A stretch of 5,299 nucleotides of DNA, taken from Hellea sp. (GTDB lineage Bacteria; Pseudomonadota; Alphaproteobacteria; Caulobacterales; Maricaulaceae). Location: positions 1 through 5,299 of the forward strand of contig JAHDEU010000182.1 of assembly GCA_020628635.1 (NCBI GenBank), given 5' to 3'. Shown here piece after piece: positions 1-5,186 of the stretch. A model generated the notes under the pieces. It saw only the letters and a program-made list of their open reading frames with translations. It searched no databases and had not been told where the DNA came from. Numbering within the stretch: the first letter of the stretch is position 1; each line of letters begins with the position of its first letter. The position numbers and the translations under genes are program-made.

Positions 1-8
1 CGAATGGG

Positions 9-27
9 CCCCGGGTCAAGCCCGGGG
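9..27 (+). repeat. REP-like GC-rich palindrome, copy 1
   Basis: A perfect 7-bp stem, CCCCGGG (9-15) and CCCGGGG (21-27), encloses the 5-base loop TCAAG. The core CCCGGGTCAAGCCCGGG is of the kind scattered between genes in many alphaproteobacteria. A translation through it reads RVKPGDD, which is familiar as read-through of such repeats. It lies outside any supported gene. A near-identical copy in the opposite orientation sits at 112-130. It could act as a transcript-end hairpin for a gene to the left of the window, but no T-tract follows it. Confidence 0.7.
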
Positions 28-111
28 ACGATGTATGAAGGAAGAGCGGAGCGACGCAGCAAGCAGTCATGCGAAGGTTGGATCAAGCTCGACCACTTGA
101 ACCCCACCCCA

Positions 112-130
112 CCCCGGGCTCGACCCGGGA
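112..130 (-). repeat. REP-like GC-rich palindrome, copy 2 (inverted)
   Basis: CCCGGG (113-118) and CCCGGG (124-129) enclose the loop CTCGA. Read on the minus strand, the 17-base core is CCCGGGTCGAGCCCGGG, which differs from copy 1 by one loop base (A to G). The two copies are thus an inverted pair about 85 bases apart, the arrangement typical of REP doublets. Between them at 83-100 is a smaller imperfect stem, TCAAG with CTTGA. Confidence 0.65.
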
Positions 131-318
131 CCCCTCACCCGATGCCGACACTCGCACCGTTCGGAATGCCCCCCGGTTCAGGCCAGGCGCGAGGGAGGAT
201 TGGAAACGAGAGGAAAAGCCTCGTCACCGCGAACGCGGGACACATGGCAAATCGCTGCGGTATTCACCCGACTCACCCCGCGCTGGCGACACGTCACCCA
301 TCCTGCTACCCACCATGC

Positions 319-963
319 GTGACCGCCCAACGCTCCAGGACCAAGGACACCATTCTGCGCACGGCGCTGGGTCTGTTCAACAATGAGGGCGAGCATGCGG
401 TCTCTTCCGTCGACATCGCGTCGGTCATCGGCATCAGCCCGGGCAATCTCTACTACCACTACAAGGGCAAGGAGCCGATCATTGCTGCGCTGTTCGAGGA
501 CTTCGAGGTCGAGCTGCGGCAGGTGCTGAACGCGCCCATCAACGAACCGTTGGAGCTGCAGGACAACTGGGTCTTCCTCTACATCATCTTCGAGGAGATC
601 TGGGACTTCCGCTTCTTCTACCGCAACCCGGCCGAGATCGTGATGCGCGTGCCGGAGCTCAAGGGCCCGTTCTCGCGCCTGCTCGCGCTGAAGGAGCGGA
701 CGGCATTCTCGCTGCTGTCCGATCTGGAGGAAGGCGGGCATCTCGCATTCGGCGGCGGCGAGAAGGCGGCGCTGTCGGCGCGGCTGGCGCAGCATTTCAC
801 TTTCTGGATCCAGTATCACGAATTGCGCGACGGCTTTGCCAGCCTGCCGACCAAGGCGCTGATCGACCGCGGCGTGTATATGAGCCTGTCCATGATCACG
901 CCCTATTGGGCGCGTGGAGAAGGATTCGCGGAACTGCTGCGCGAAGCGGAGCCGGGCGTTTGA
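319..963 (+). CDS. TetR/AcrR-family transcriptional regulator
   Basis: A predicted dimeric DNA-binding repressor of 214 residues, a normal length for TetR proteins. The N-terminal helix-turn-helix domain spans about residues 6-55. It contains VDIASVIGIS (31-40), followed by the family hallmark PGNLYYHYKGKEPII (41-55), the recognition helix and the start of the linker. The remaining 160 residues are helical and rich in aromatic residues (FEEIWDFRFFYRNP, 91-104). They look like the ligand-binding half of the PF13972-type TetR group, whose members are often found near acyl-CoA or polyester metabolism genes; this assignment is from memory of the family. The GTG at 319 is chosen because the TetR domain begins about six residues later. 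The in-frame ATG at 244 would add a 25-residue Cys/His/Pro-rich tail that looks like translated spacer. No Shine-Dalgarno precedes GTG 319, so the mRNA may be leaderless. The target is unknown; self-control or control of the acyl-CoA synthetase downstream is possible. Confidence 0.9.
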   Translation: MTAQRSRTKDTILRTALGLFNNEGEHAVSSVDIASVIGISPGNLYYHYKGKEPIIAALFEDFEVELRQVLNAPINEPLELQDNWVFLYIIFEEIWDFRFFYRNPAEIVMRVPELKGPFSRLLALKERTAFSLLSDLEEGGHLAFGGGEKAALSARLAQHFTFWIQYHELRDGFASLPTKALIDRGVYMSLSMITPYWARGEGFAELLREAEPGV

Positions 964-1011
964 TGACCTTGGAAATGAACACAGTGTTAACGGCCCTGTC
1001 AGTCTGGCCTC

Positions 1012-1036
1012 ACCCTTGCTAGGGTAGGCCGGCCTA
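1012..1036. promoter_or_regulatory. Two abutting palindromes over the ribosome binding site of the exported-protein gene
   Basis: ACCCT (1012-1016) and AGGGT (1021-1025) form a 5-bp inverted repeat around TGCT. A perfect 12-bp palindrome, TAGGCCGGCCTA (1025-1036), directly follows and ends on the A of the ATG start. The Shine-Dalgarno-like AGGGTAGG (1021-1028) lies across the junction of the two, so either fold would cover part of it. As DNA, the pair could be an operator; as RNA, a translational switch. No clear -35/-10 promoter is visible in the 72-base gap. Confidence 0.4.
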
Positions 1037-2517
1037 TGACCCGATATCTGCTGCTCGCCCTGTCCGCCTCGCTTCTGGCCCTTCCGGCCGGCGCAGCCGC
1101 GCAGGACGCGGTGCAGGCGGGATATGCGGCAGGCATCGCGCTGCCGGACCTGTCGCCGGAGGAGATCGCGCGCGACGTTCGCACGCAGTACAACGCCCGC
1201 ACGGGCGAGCCGGAGCGCGTCGCGCCCACCTTCGATCCGTTCGAGGCGGACCCCGACCTCGCCGCCGAGGCCAGCCTGCGCAGCACTGGTCCGGTGCGCG
1301 ACATCGATGGCCGCCCCATGGGCGACGGCGCGGTGCTCGACCTGTCGCTCTACTACACCAGCGAGGGCACGCGCGACTATGGCCGCATGCGCGACGCGCT
1401 CTATGTCAGCGGGCAGTCCGTGCCCGTCATCCGCCGCGACAGCCGAGAGCTGGAATGCTCCAGCCGGGTCACGGAAACGATCTACCAGTCGGACCGCTAC
1501 TATGGCGGCTATGCGAGCTATGGCGGGCTGAGAGGCGTCCGCCCGCGCTATCACGGCCATTCGGGCTACGGCTACGGATACGGCGGCCACTATGGCGGCT
1601 ATGGCTATGGCTATGACGGCTATGGCGGGCGGGGCTATGGCGGCTTTGGCCATTACGGACCGGGCCGCAGGCCGCGCGTCGTCGGCGGAGGTCCTCGCGG
1701 CCCGCGCGTGGTCGAGCCCAGCACGCCCGTCATCGCCAGCCCGCCGCCCGCCATCCGTCCCATCGGCGAGCGCGGCACGGGTGCGCGCATCAATGAACGG
1801 TCCATCCTGCAGCCCTCCACCGGGCGCGACGAGCGTCCGGTGTCCGACACGCGGCCGGGCTCGACCACGCGCGGCGGGCGCTCCCGCCGTGGCTCCGGCA
1901 CGCGGCCCGGGCGCCGGGATGGCGTGACGGCGGGCGCGGGCGATGCACCCCGCGTGCAGCCGGCGCGCCGCAAGAAGACCATCGTGCCGATTTCCGAAAG
2001 GCCCGACACCGCCCGGGTGACACCGCCCCGGACCACGCCTCGGCCGCAGCCCCGCGTGGAGCCGCGCGCGACCTCGCGCCCGACGCGCTCAAAGCCCGCC
2101 TCGCGTCCTCCGGTCTCCAAGCCCGCGCCCCAGCCGCGCACGGCGCCCACACCTTCGCCGCGCAGCCGGCCCGTCGCCAAGCCACGCCCGCCCACAGGAC
2201 GCCCCACCAACCCCAACTCGCGCCGTGGCAACCGCCAGCTGGAGCTGTTCCCGAACGGTCGGGGCGATGCCGTGGTCGTGTCGGCCAGCCGCGACTGCGC
2301 GCGCGAGGACCAGCTCTCCGTCTTCATCCCGGCGGAGCGTCTGGATGCGGCGCGCTTTGACGGGCTGACGCTGATCGTGCGCGATGTGGTGACGAACGGC
2401 GCGACCGGGCTGACGCAAGTCTATGACGAGCGGCCGCTCTACATTCCGCCCAACTACATCGAGGGCTTCCGGCTGGCCTTGGGCCGTCCCGATCTGGCAC
2501 GGCCGGACGTGCGGTAG
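1036..2517 (+). CDS. Exported low-complexity protein of unknown function (Gly/Tyr-rich and Arg/Pro-rich)
   Basis: I do not recognise this 493-residue protein. It begins with a clear Sec signal peptide (hydrophobic LLLALSASLLALPAGAAA) with likely signal peptidase I cleavage after A22, so it should reach the periplasm or cell surface. Residues 23-150 look folded and acidic. Residues 155-210 are a Gly/Tyr tract of YGG, GYG and GGY units, with His. Residues 211-400 are strongly basic and rich in Pro, Arg, Ser and Thr, including RGGRSRRGSG. Residues 401-480 look folded again, with alternating hydrophobic stretches (DAVVVSAS, LSVFIP, LTLIV) and a PLYIPPNYIEGF ending. The only two cysteines, C141 and C421, lie one in each ordered part and could form a disulfide. 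There is no lipobox, no transmembrane segment after the signal and no enzyme motif. ATG 1036 follows AGGGTAGG and directly opens the signal peptide, so the start is firm. An envelope-binding or structural role is a guess from composition and location. Confidence 0.85.
   Translation: MTRYLLLALSASLLALPAGAAAQDAVQAGYAAGIALPDLSPEEIARDVRTQYNARTGEPERVAPTFDPFEADPDLAAEASLRSTGPVRDIDGRPMGDGAVLDLSLYYTSEGTRDYGRMRDALYVSGQSVPVIRRDSRELECSSRVTETIYQSDRYYGGYASYGGLRGVRPRYHGHSGYGYGYGGHYGGYGYGYDGYGGRGYGGFGHYGPGRRPRVVGGGPRGPRVVEPSTPVIASPPPAIRPIGERGTGARINERSILQPSTGRDERPVSDTRPGSTTRGGRSRRGSGTRPGRRDGVTAGAGDAPRVQPARRKKTIVPISERPDTARVTPPRTTPRPQPRVEPRATSRPTRSKPASRPPVSKPAPQPRTAPTPSPRSRPVAKPRPPTGRPTNPNSRRGNRQLELFPNGRGDAVVVSASRDCAREDQLSVFIPAERLDAARFDGLTLIVRDVVTNGATGLTQVYDERPLYIPPNYIEGFRLALGRPDLARPDVR
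1498..1665 (+). repeat. In-frame Gly/Tyr-coding degenerate repeats
   Basis: The codons for residues 155-210 of the exported protein are built from recurring TATGGC, GGCTATGGC and TACGGC units, densest at 1564-1650. Such near-identical units invite slippage and unequal recombination, so the length of this tract may vary between strains. The repeats keep the reading frame throughout. Confidence 0.75.
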
Positions 2518-2519
2518 CG

Positions 2520-2533
2520 GCACAGGATCGACA
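2520..2533 (+). repeat. 14-bp direct repeat, copy 1
   Basis: GCACAGGATCGACA starts three bases after the TAG of the exported-protein gene and recurs exactly at 2757-2770. The next bases differ (A here, T in copy 2), so no ATG follows and this copy does not start a gene. Confidence 0.8.
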
Positions 2534-2549
2534 AAGGGGCGGCCGGGAC

Positions 2550-2573
2550 GCGGGGAAAGCCGTAATTCCCCGC
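2550..2573 (+). terminator. Hairpin downstream of the exported-protein gene, without T-tract
   Basis: A perfect 8-bp stem, GCGGGGAA (2550-2557) with TTCCCCGC (2566-2573), encloses the loop AGCCGTAA, 33 bases after the stop codon. The following sequence is TCGCGCG, not a run of T, so it is not a standard intrinsic terminator. It may protect the 3' end of the mRNA or act together with the stronger terminator at 2680-2718. Confidence 0.5.
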
Positions 2574-2602
2574 TCGCGCGAACTGGCATCAGGCTTGCAA
2601 CA

Positions 2603-2637
2603 CTCGGAATAATTCGAGGAGCATATCCGAGAATTCC
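2603..2637. promoter_or_regulatory. Cluster of operator-like half-sites before the acyl-CoA synthetase
   Basis: CTCGGAAT (2603-2610), ATTCGAG (2612-2618) and CCGAGAATTCC (2627-2637) are variants of one half-site in alternating orientation. The first two make a near-palindrome of 16 bases, the size of a TetR-type operator. As RNA, AATTC (2611-2615) and GG (2618-2619) can pair with CC (2627-2628) and GAATT (2631-2635) across a tandem G-A mismatch. Nearby AT-rich steps and TTGCAA (2595-2600) hint at a promoter, but I find no well-spaced -10 box. Confidence 0.35.
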
Positions 2638-2679
2638 CACGTGCATCCGTCGTCGCGGCGGTTGATCCAAATGACCTCA

Positions 2680-2718
2680 CCCCGTCTCGCGCCCATGGCG
2701 CGGGCGGGGTTTCTTTTT
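2680..2718 (+). terminator. Strong intrinsic terminator
   Basis: The outer stem CCCCG (2680-2684) pairs with CGGGG (2705-2709) and the inner stem CGCGCC (2688-2693) pairs with GGCGCG (2697-2702) over the 3-base loop CAT. Between them a T-G wobble and a C-G pair leave only T2687 bulged. The T-tract TTTCTTTTT (2710-2718) follows directly, so this is a textbook rho-independent terminator. It ends transcripts 163 bases or more past the exported-protein gene, yet lies only 51 bases before the synthetase ATG. An outer pairing GGCGGTT (2657-2663) with AACCGCC (2724-2730) can enclose it. It also argues that the real synthetase start lies downstream, at 2770. Confidence 0.85.
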
Positions 2719-2756
2719 GCTGAAACCGCCTTAAACGTCAGGCTCGAACTCAACCC

Positions 2757-2770
2757 GCACAGGATCGACA
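2757..2770 (+). repeat. 14-bp direct repeat, copy 2, carrying the synthetase ribosome binding site
   Basis: GCACAGGATCGACA is identical to 2520-2533. Here its AGGA (2761-2764) serves as Shine-Dalgarno, five bases before ATG 2770, and its last A is the first base of the start codon. Confidence 0.75.
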
Positions 2771-4560
2771 TGCTCACCACCTTGAAGCGAGAAGCGTCCT
2801 ATGTCGGCGGTCTGGCGCGGATGCTGCGTTCCGTGAAAGGCGTGGATGCGGCCAGCAACCACCTGCTCGCCGACGAGCTCGAGCTTCGCGTGGACAGCTT
2901 CGGCCCGCGCACGGCTTTCATGGAAGATGAGCGCAGCTGGACCTATGCGGACGTCGAAGACTACGCCAACCGCGTCGCGGGCTGGTGCGAGGCCAACGGC
3001 GTGGCCGCGGGCGACACGGTCGCGGTGTTCGTGCGCAACCGGCTGGAATATGTGCCGCTCTGGTTCGGGCTGTCCAAGCGCGGCGTCATTCCGGCGCTGA
3101 TCAACTTCCAGCTCACCGGCAAGGCGCTGGCGCACTGCATCAACATATCCGAGGCTGCCCACGCGATTGTCGACATGGACCTGGTCGATGGCTGGAAGAG
3201 CGCGCGCTCAGGCATCGAAGTCGACCTGACGGAGTGGGCCGCTTTCGGCGAGCCTGCCAAGGGCATGGAAGGGTTTGATGCCGCCGTCGCCGCGCAGGCC
3301 TCCGTCCGCCCGGACAAGTCCGTGCGCGCGGGCGTCACGGCGGGCGAGCAGGCGATGAAGATGTTCACCTCCGGCACGACCGGACTGCCCAAGGCGGCGA
3401 AAGTCACACATGTGCGCGCGCAGAACTATATGCGCGGGCTGGGAGCCGGCGCGAAGGCGGGCAAGGACGACCGCATGTTGCTGGTGCTGCCGCTCTACCA
3501 CGCCACGGGCGGGCTGGTCGGCATGGGCGCGGCGTTCACCCATGGCGGCGCGTCGATCATCCGGCCGAAATTCTCGGCCTCGACCTTCTGGGACGACGCG
3601 GTGGAATACGGCGCGACCATGTTCACCTATGTCGGCGAGCTCTGCCGTTTCCTGCTGTCCTGCCCGGAGCACCCCAAGGAGCGCGCGCACAAGATCCAGT
3701 GGATCATGGGCAACGGCCTGCGGCCCGAGGTCTGGGAGGACTTCGTCACCCGTTTCAACATTCCGCATGTCATCGAGTTCTACGGCGCGACGGAAGGCAA
3801 TGTCAGCCTGATCAATGTCGACGGACCCATCGGCGCTGTGGGGCGCGTGCCGAGCTATCTGAAATGGAAGTTCAACATCGAGGTCGTGCAATACGATGTC
3901 GAGAGCGGCAGCAATCCGCGCGGCAGTGACGGCTTCGCGATCCGCACCCAGGACGGCGAAGTCGGCGAGGTCATCGGCGAAATCCGCAATGACGATCCGC
4001 GCTTCCGGTTCGAAGGCTACGAGACCGAGGAGGCGACGCAGAAGAAGATCCTGCGCGATGTCTTCAAGCCGGGCGATGCGTGGTTCCGCACGGGCGATCT
4101 GATGAAACGCGACGGGCACGGCTACTACTATTTCATGGACCGCGTCGGCGACACTTTCCGCTGGAAGGCGGAGAATGTGGCGACCAACGAGGTCGCGGGC
4201 GAGCTGTCGGAATTTCCCGGCATCACCCAGGCCAATGTCTACGGCGTCAAGGTCCCGGGCTATGACGGCAAGGCGGGCATGGCAGCGATCGTGAGCGAGG
4301 AAGCTCCGGACCTCGCGGCGCTCAAGGCGCATATCGACGCGGAACTGCCCCACTATGCGCGGCCTGTCTTCCTGCGCCTGTCGCGCGAGAGCGAGACGAC
4401 CTCGACCTTCAAGTTCAAGAAGACCAACCTCGTCAAGGCCGGGTTCGATCCCGACCGCATCAGCGATCCCGTCTATTTCGCCAACCCCGCCAGCGGCGCT
4501 TACGAGCCGGTCGATGCGGACACATTCGCGAAGATCAATAGCGGGGACATCAGACTGTGA
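2770..4560 (+). CDS. Long-chain acyl-CoA synthetase, FATP/VLACS type
   Basis: Predicted to activate long- or very-long-chain fatty acids to acyl-CoA through an acyl-AMP intermediate, using ATP and CoA, probably at the inner membrane. It has 596 residues, normal for the fatty-acid-transport-protein branch of adenylating enzymes (PF00501). The P-loop-like A3 motif TSGTTGLPKAAK is at 200-211, the A5 motif FYGATEGN at 337-344, WFRTGDL at 438-444 and MDRVGDTFRWKAENVATNEV at 456-475. The last is the FATP signature and separates it from classical FadD. TFKFKK at 546-551 is the likely A10 region with its catalytic lysine (probably K548). All key motifs look intact. The start at ATG 2770 has AGGA five bases upstream. 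In-frame starts at 2641, 2671 and 2695 would translate through the terminator and are rejected. The stop overlaps the DUF924 start. The exact substrate cannot be read from the sequence. Confidence 0.93.
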   Translation: MLTTLKREASYVGGLARMLRSVKGVDAASNHLLADELELRVDSFGPRTAFMEDERSWTYADVEDYANRVAGWCEANGVAAGDTVAVFVRNRLEYVPLWFGLSKRGVIPALINFQLTGKALAHCINISEAAHAIVDMDLVDGWKSARSGIEVDLTEWAAFGEPAKGMEGFDAAVAAQASVRPDKSVRAGVTAGEQAMKMFTSGTTGLPKAAKVTHVRAQNYMRGLGAGAKAGKDDRMLLVLPLYHATGGLVGMGAAFTHGGASIIRPKFSASTFWDDAVEYGATMFTYVGELCRFLLSCPEHPKERAHKIQWIMGNGLRPEVWEDFVTRFNIPHVIEFYGATEGNVSLINVDGPIGAVGRVPSYLKWKFNIEVVQYDVESGSNPRGSDGFAIRTQDGEVGEVIGEIRNDDPRFRFEGYETEEATQKKILRDVFKPGDAWFRTGDLMKRDGHGYYYFMDRVGDTFRWKAENVATNEVAGELSEFPGITQANVYGVKVPGYDGKAGMAAIVSEEAPDLAALKAHIDAELPHYARPVFLRLSRESETTSTFKFKKTNLVKAGFDPDRISDPVYFANPASGAYEPVDADTFAKINSGDIRL

Positions 4561-5108
4561 AGACCCCGCAAGACATCCTTCAATTCTGGTTTTCCGACGA
4601 GGCCAAGGCGCGCCATTTCGATTCCACGCCGGAGTTCGACGCGCAGGTCACGCGGGAATTCGAAGCCACCGCCACCGCGCTCGCCGAAGGGCCGCTGCCC
4701 AACCCGGAATGGGAGCGCGACGCGGAAGGGCGGCTGGCGCTCATCATCGCGCTCGACCAGTTTCCGCGCAACATGTATCGCGGCGAGAAGCGGGCCTTTC
4801 TCTGGGACGACCTCGCTTTGGCGGCGGCTGAGCGCATGGTCGATGACGGCCTGGACACGCATCTATCCGATGAACGCCGCGCCTTCGTCTACATGCCCTT
4901 CATGCACGCCGAGGACCTCGATGCGCAGAACCGCTGCGTGAAGCTGACCGACGGTCTGGGCGACGGCTCCACCCATCGCCACGCCAAGGCCCACCGCAAG
5001 GTCATCCGCAAGTTCGGCCGCTTCCCGCACCGGAACGAGGCCATGGGCCGCGACACGACGCCGGAGGAGCGGGCTTTCCTCGATGACGGCGGGTATGACC
5101 CGAGTTGA
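4557..5108 (+). CDS. DUF924 family protein
   Basis: A 183-residue protein matching the DUF924 family (PF06041), which has a TPR-like helical fold and no established function to my knowledge. Family landmarks are ILQFWFSDEA near the N-terminus (7-16), LDQFPRNMYRG (66-76), YMPFMHAED (112-120), a His-rich stretch THRHAKAHRKVI (139-150), FGRFPHRN (153-160) and GRDTTPEERAFL (164-175). Length and motif order look complete. The GTG start shares GTGA with the TGA stop of the synthetase (4-base overlap), and GGGGA (4543-4547) lies nine bases upstream, so translation is probably coupled. No signal peptide is visible, so it should be cytoplasmic. Pairing with a fatty-acid-activating enzyme is the only functional hint and may be local. 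Confidence 0.92.
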   Translation: MKTPQDILQFWFSDEAKARHFDSTPEFDAQVTREFEATATALAEGPLPNPEWERDAEGRLALIIALDQFPRNMYRGEKRAFLWDDLALAAAERMVDDGLDTHLSDERRAFVYMPFMHAEDLDAQNRCVKLTDGLGDGSTHRHAKAHRKVIRKFGRFPHRNEAMGRDTTPEERAFLDDGGYDPS

Positions 5109-5169
5109 TTCAGATATCGCCCGCGCCATGCAATACGATCCCGCACCGCCTTACGCTGCAGACGTTTGA
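5095..5169 (+). other. Possible 24-codon ORF or gene remnant overlapping the DUF924 end
   Basis: ATG 5095 to TGA 5169 reads a short peptide ending in IARAMQYDPAPPYAADV. It overlaps the last 14 bases of the DUF924 gene in another frame. The YDPAPPY segment reminds me of the YDPQPPFDAG-type C-terminal tail seen in some DJ-1/PfpI-like proteins, so it could be the stump of a lost gene; this is from memory and unverified. There is no good Shine-Dalgarno, and an open frame of this length is common by chance in GC-rich DNA. Confidence 0.2.
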
Positions 5170-5179
5170 TCGCTATCTA
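5151..5179 (+). promoter_or_regulatory. Candidate promoter for the right-edge gene
   Basis: TATCTA (5174-5179), inside GCTATCTA, resembles the Caulobacter-type -10 GCTANAWC. Seventeen bases upstream lies CTTACGC (5150-5156), close to CTTGACG with one base missing. Transcription would then start near 5186-5187, on the GTG start, giving a leaderless mRNA. This agrees with the absence of a Shine-Dalgarno there. Confidence 0.35.
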
Positions 5180-5186
5180 GACGCTC

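Larger units (their letters stand above)
1..318. other. Non-coding left-edge region upstream of the TetR gene
   Basis: No convincing gene is visible here. Plus frame 1 is open throughout, but its translation is Pro/Arg/His/Cys-rich without recognisable domain character, and it runs through the two palindromes at 9-27 and 112-130. The other two plus frames and all minus frames are interrupted by stops within the first 140 bases or so. The stretch from 131 to 318 should contain the promoter of the regulator gene. I do not see a clear -35/-10 pair, only a weak extended -10-like TGCTAC at 304-309 close to the GTG start. TCGGAAT at 161-167 recurs at 2604-2610 in front of the acyl-CoA synthetase. 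Confidence 0.6.

Noticed and set aside
4..318. In-frame N-terminal extension of the TetR protein back to ATG 4 or ATG 244
   Set aside because: The added sequence is Pro/Arg/His/Cys-rich, runs through REP-like palindromes (from ATG 4) and precedes a domain that normally begins within ten residues of the start.
200..322. A 40-residue leader frame from TTG 200 ending TGA 320-322 and overlapping GTG 319
   Set aside because: The purine-rich AGGGAGG directly abuts the TTG, too close to serve as its ribosome binding site, and the peptide has no recognisable character; the GTGA overlap is probably chance.
178..1653. A 491-codon open frame on the minus strand
   Set aside because: It is the antisense shadow of the TetR gene and the exported-protein gene; its Ala/Arg/Val/Ile-rich product has no domain and it crosses the intergenic region.
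2595..2626. A sigma-70-like promoter, TTGCAA (2595-2600) with CATATC or GCATAT near 2621-2627
   Set aside because: The spacing is about 20 bases and the -10 match is poor; kept only as a hint within the operator-like cluster.
2589..2744. TCAGGCT repeated at 2589-2595 and 2738-2744
   Set aside because: A 7-base match is expected by chance, and its spacing does not agree with that of the 14-bp repeat.
2641..2769. In-frame upstream starts for the synthetase (GTG 2641, ATG 2671, ATG 2695)
   Set aside because: Translation would pass through a textbook terminator, none has a well-placed Shine-Dalgarno, and the family N-terminus fits ATG 2770.
3208..4353. A 381-codon open frame on the minus strand inside the synthetase
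   Set aside because: The plus frame has all the adenylating-enzyme motifs; the long minus frame follows from GC-biased third positions.
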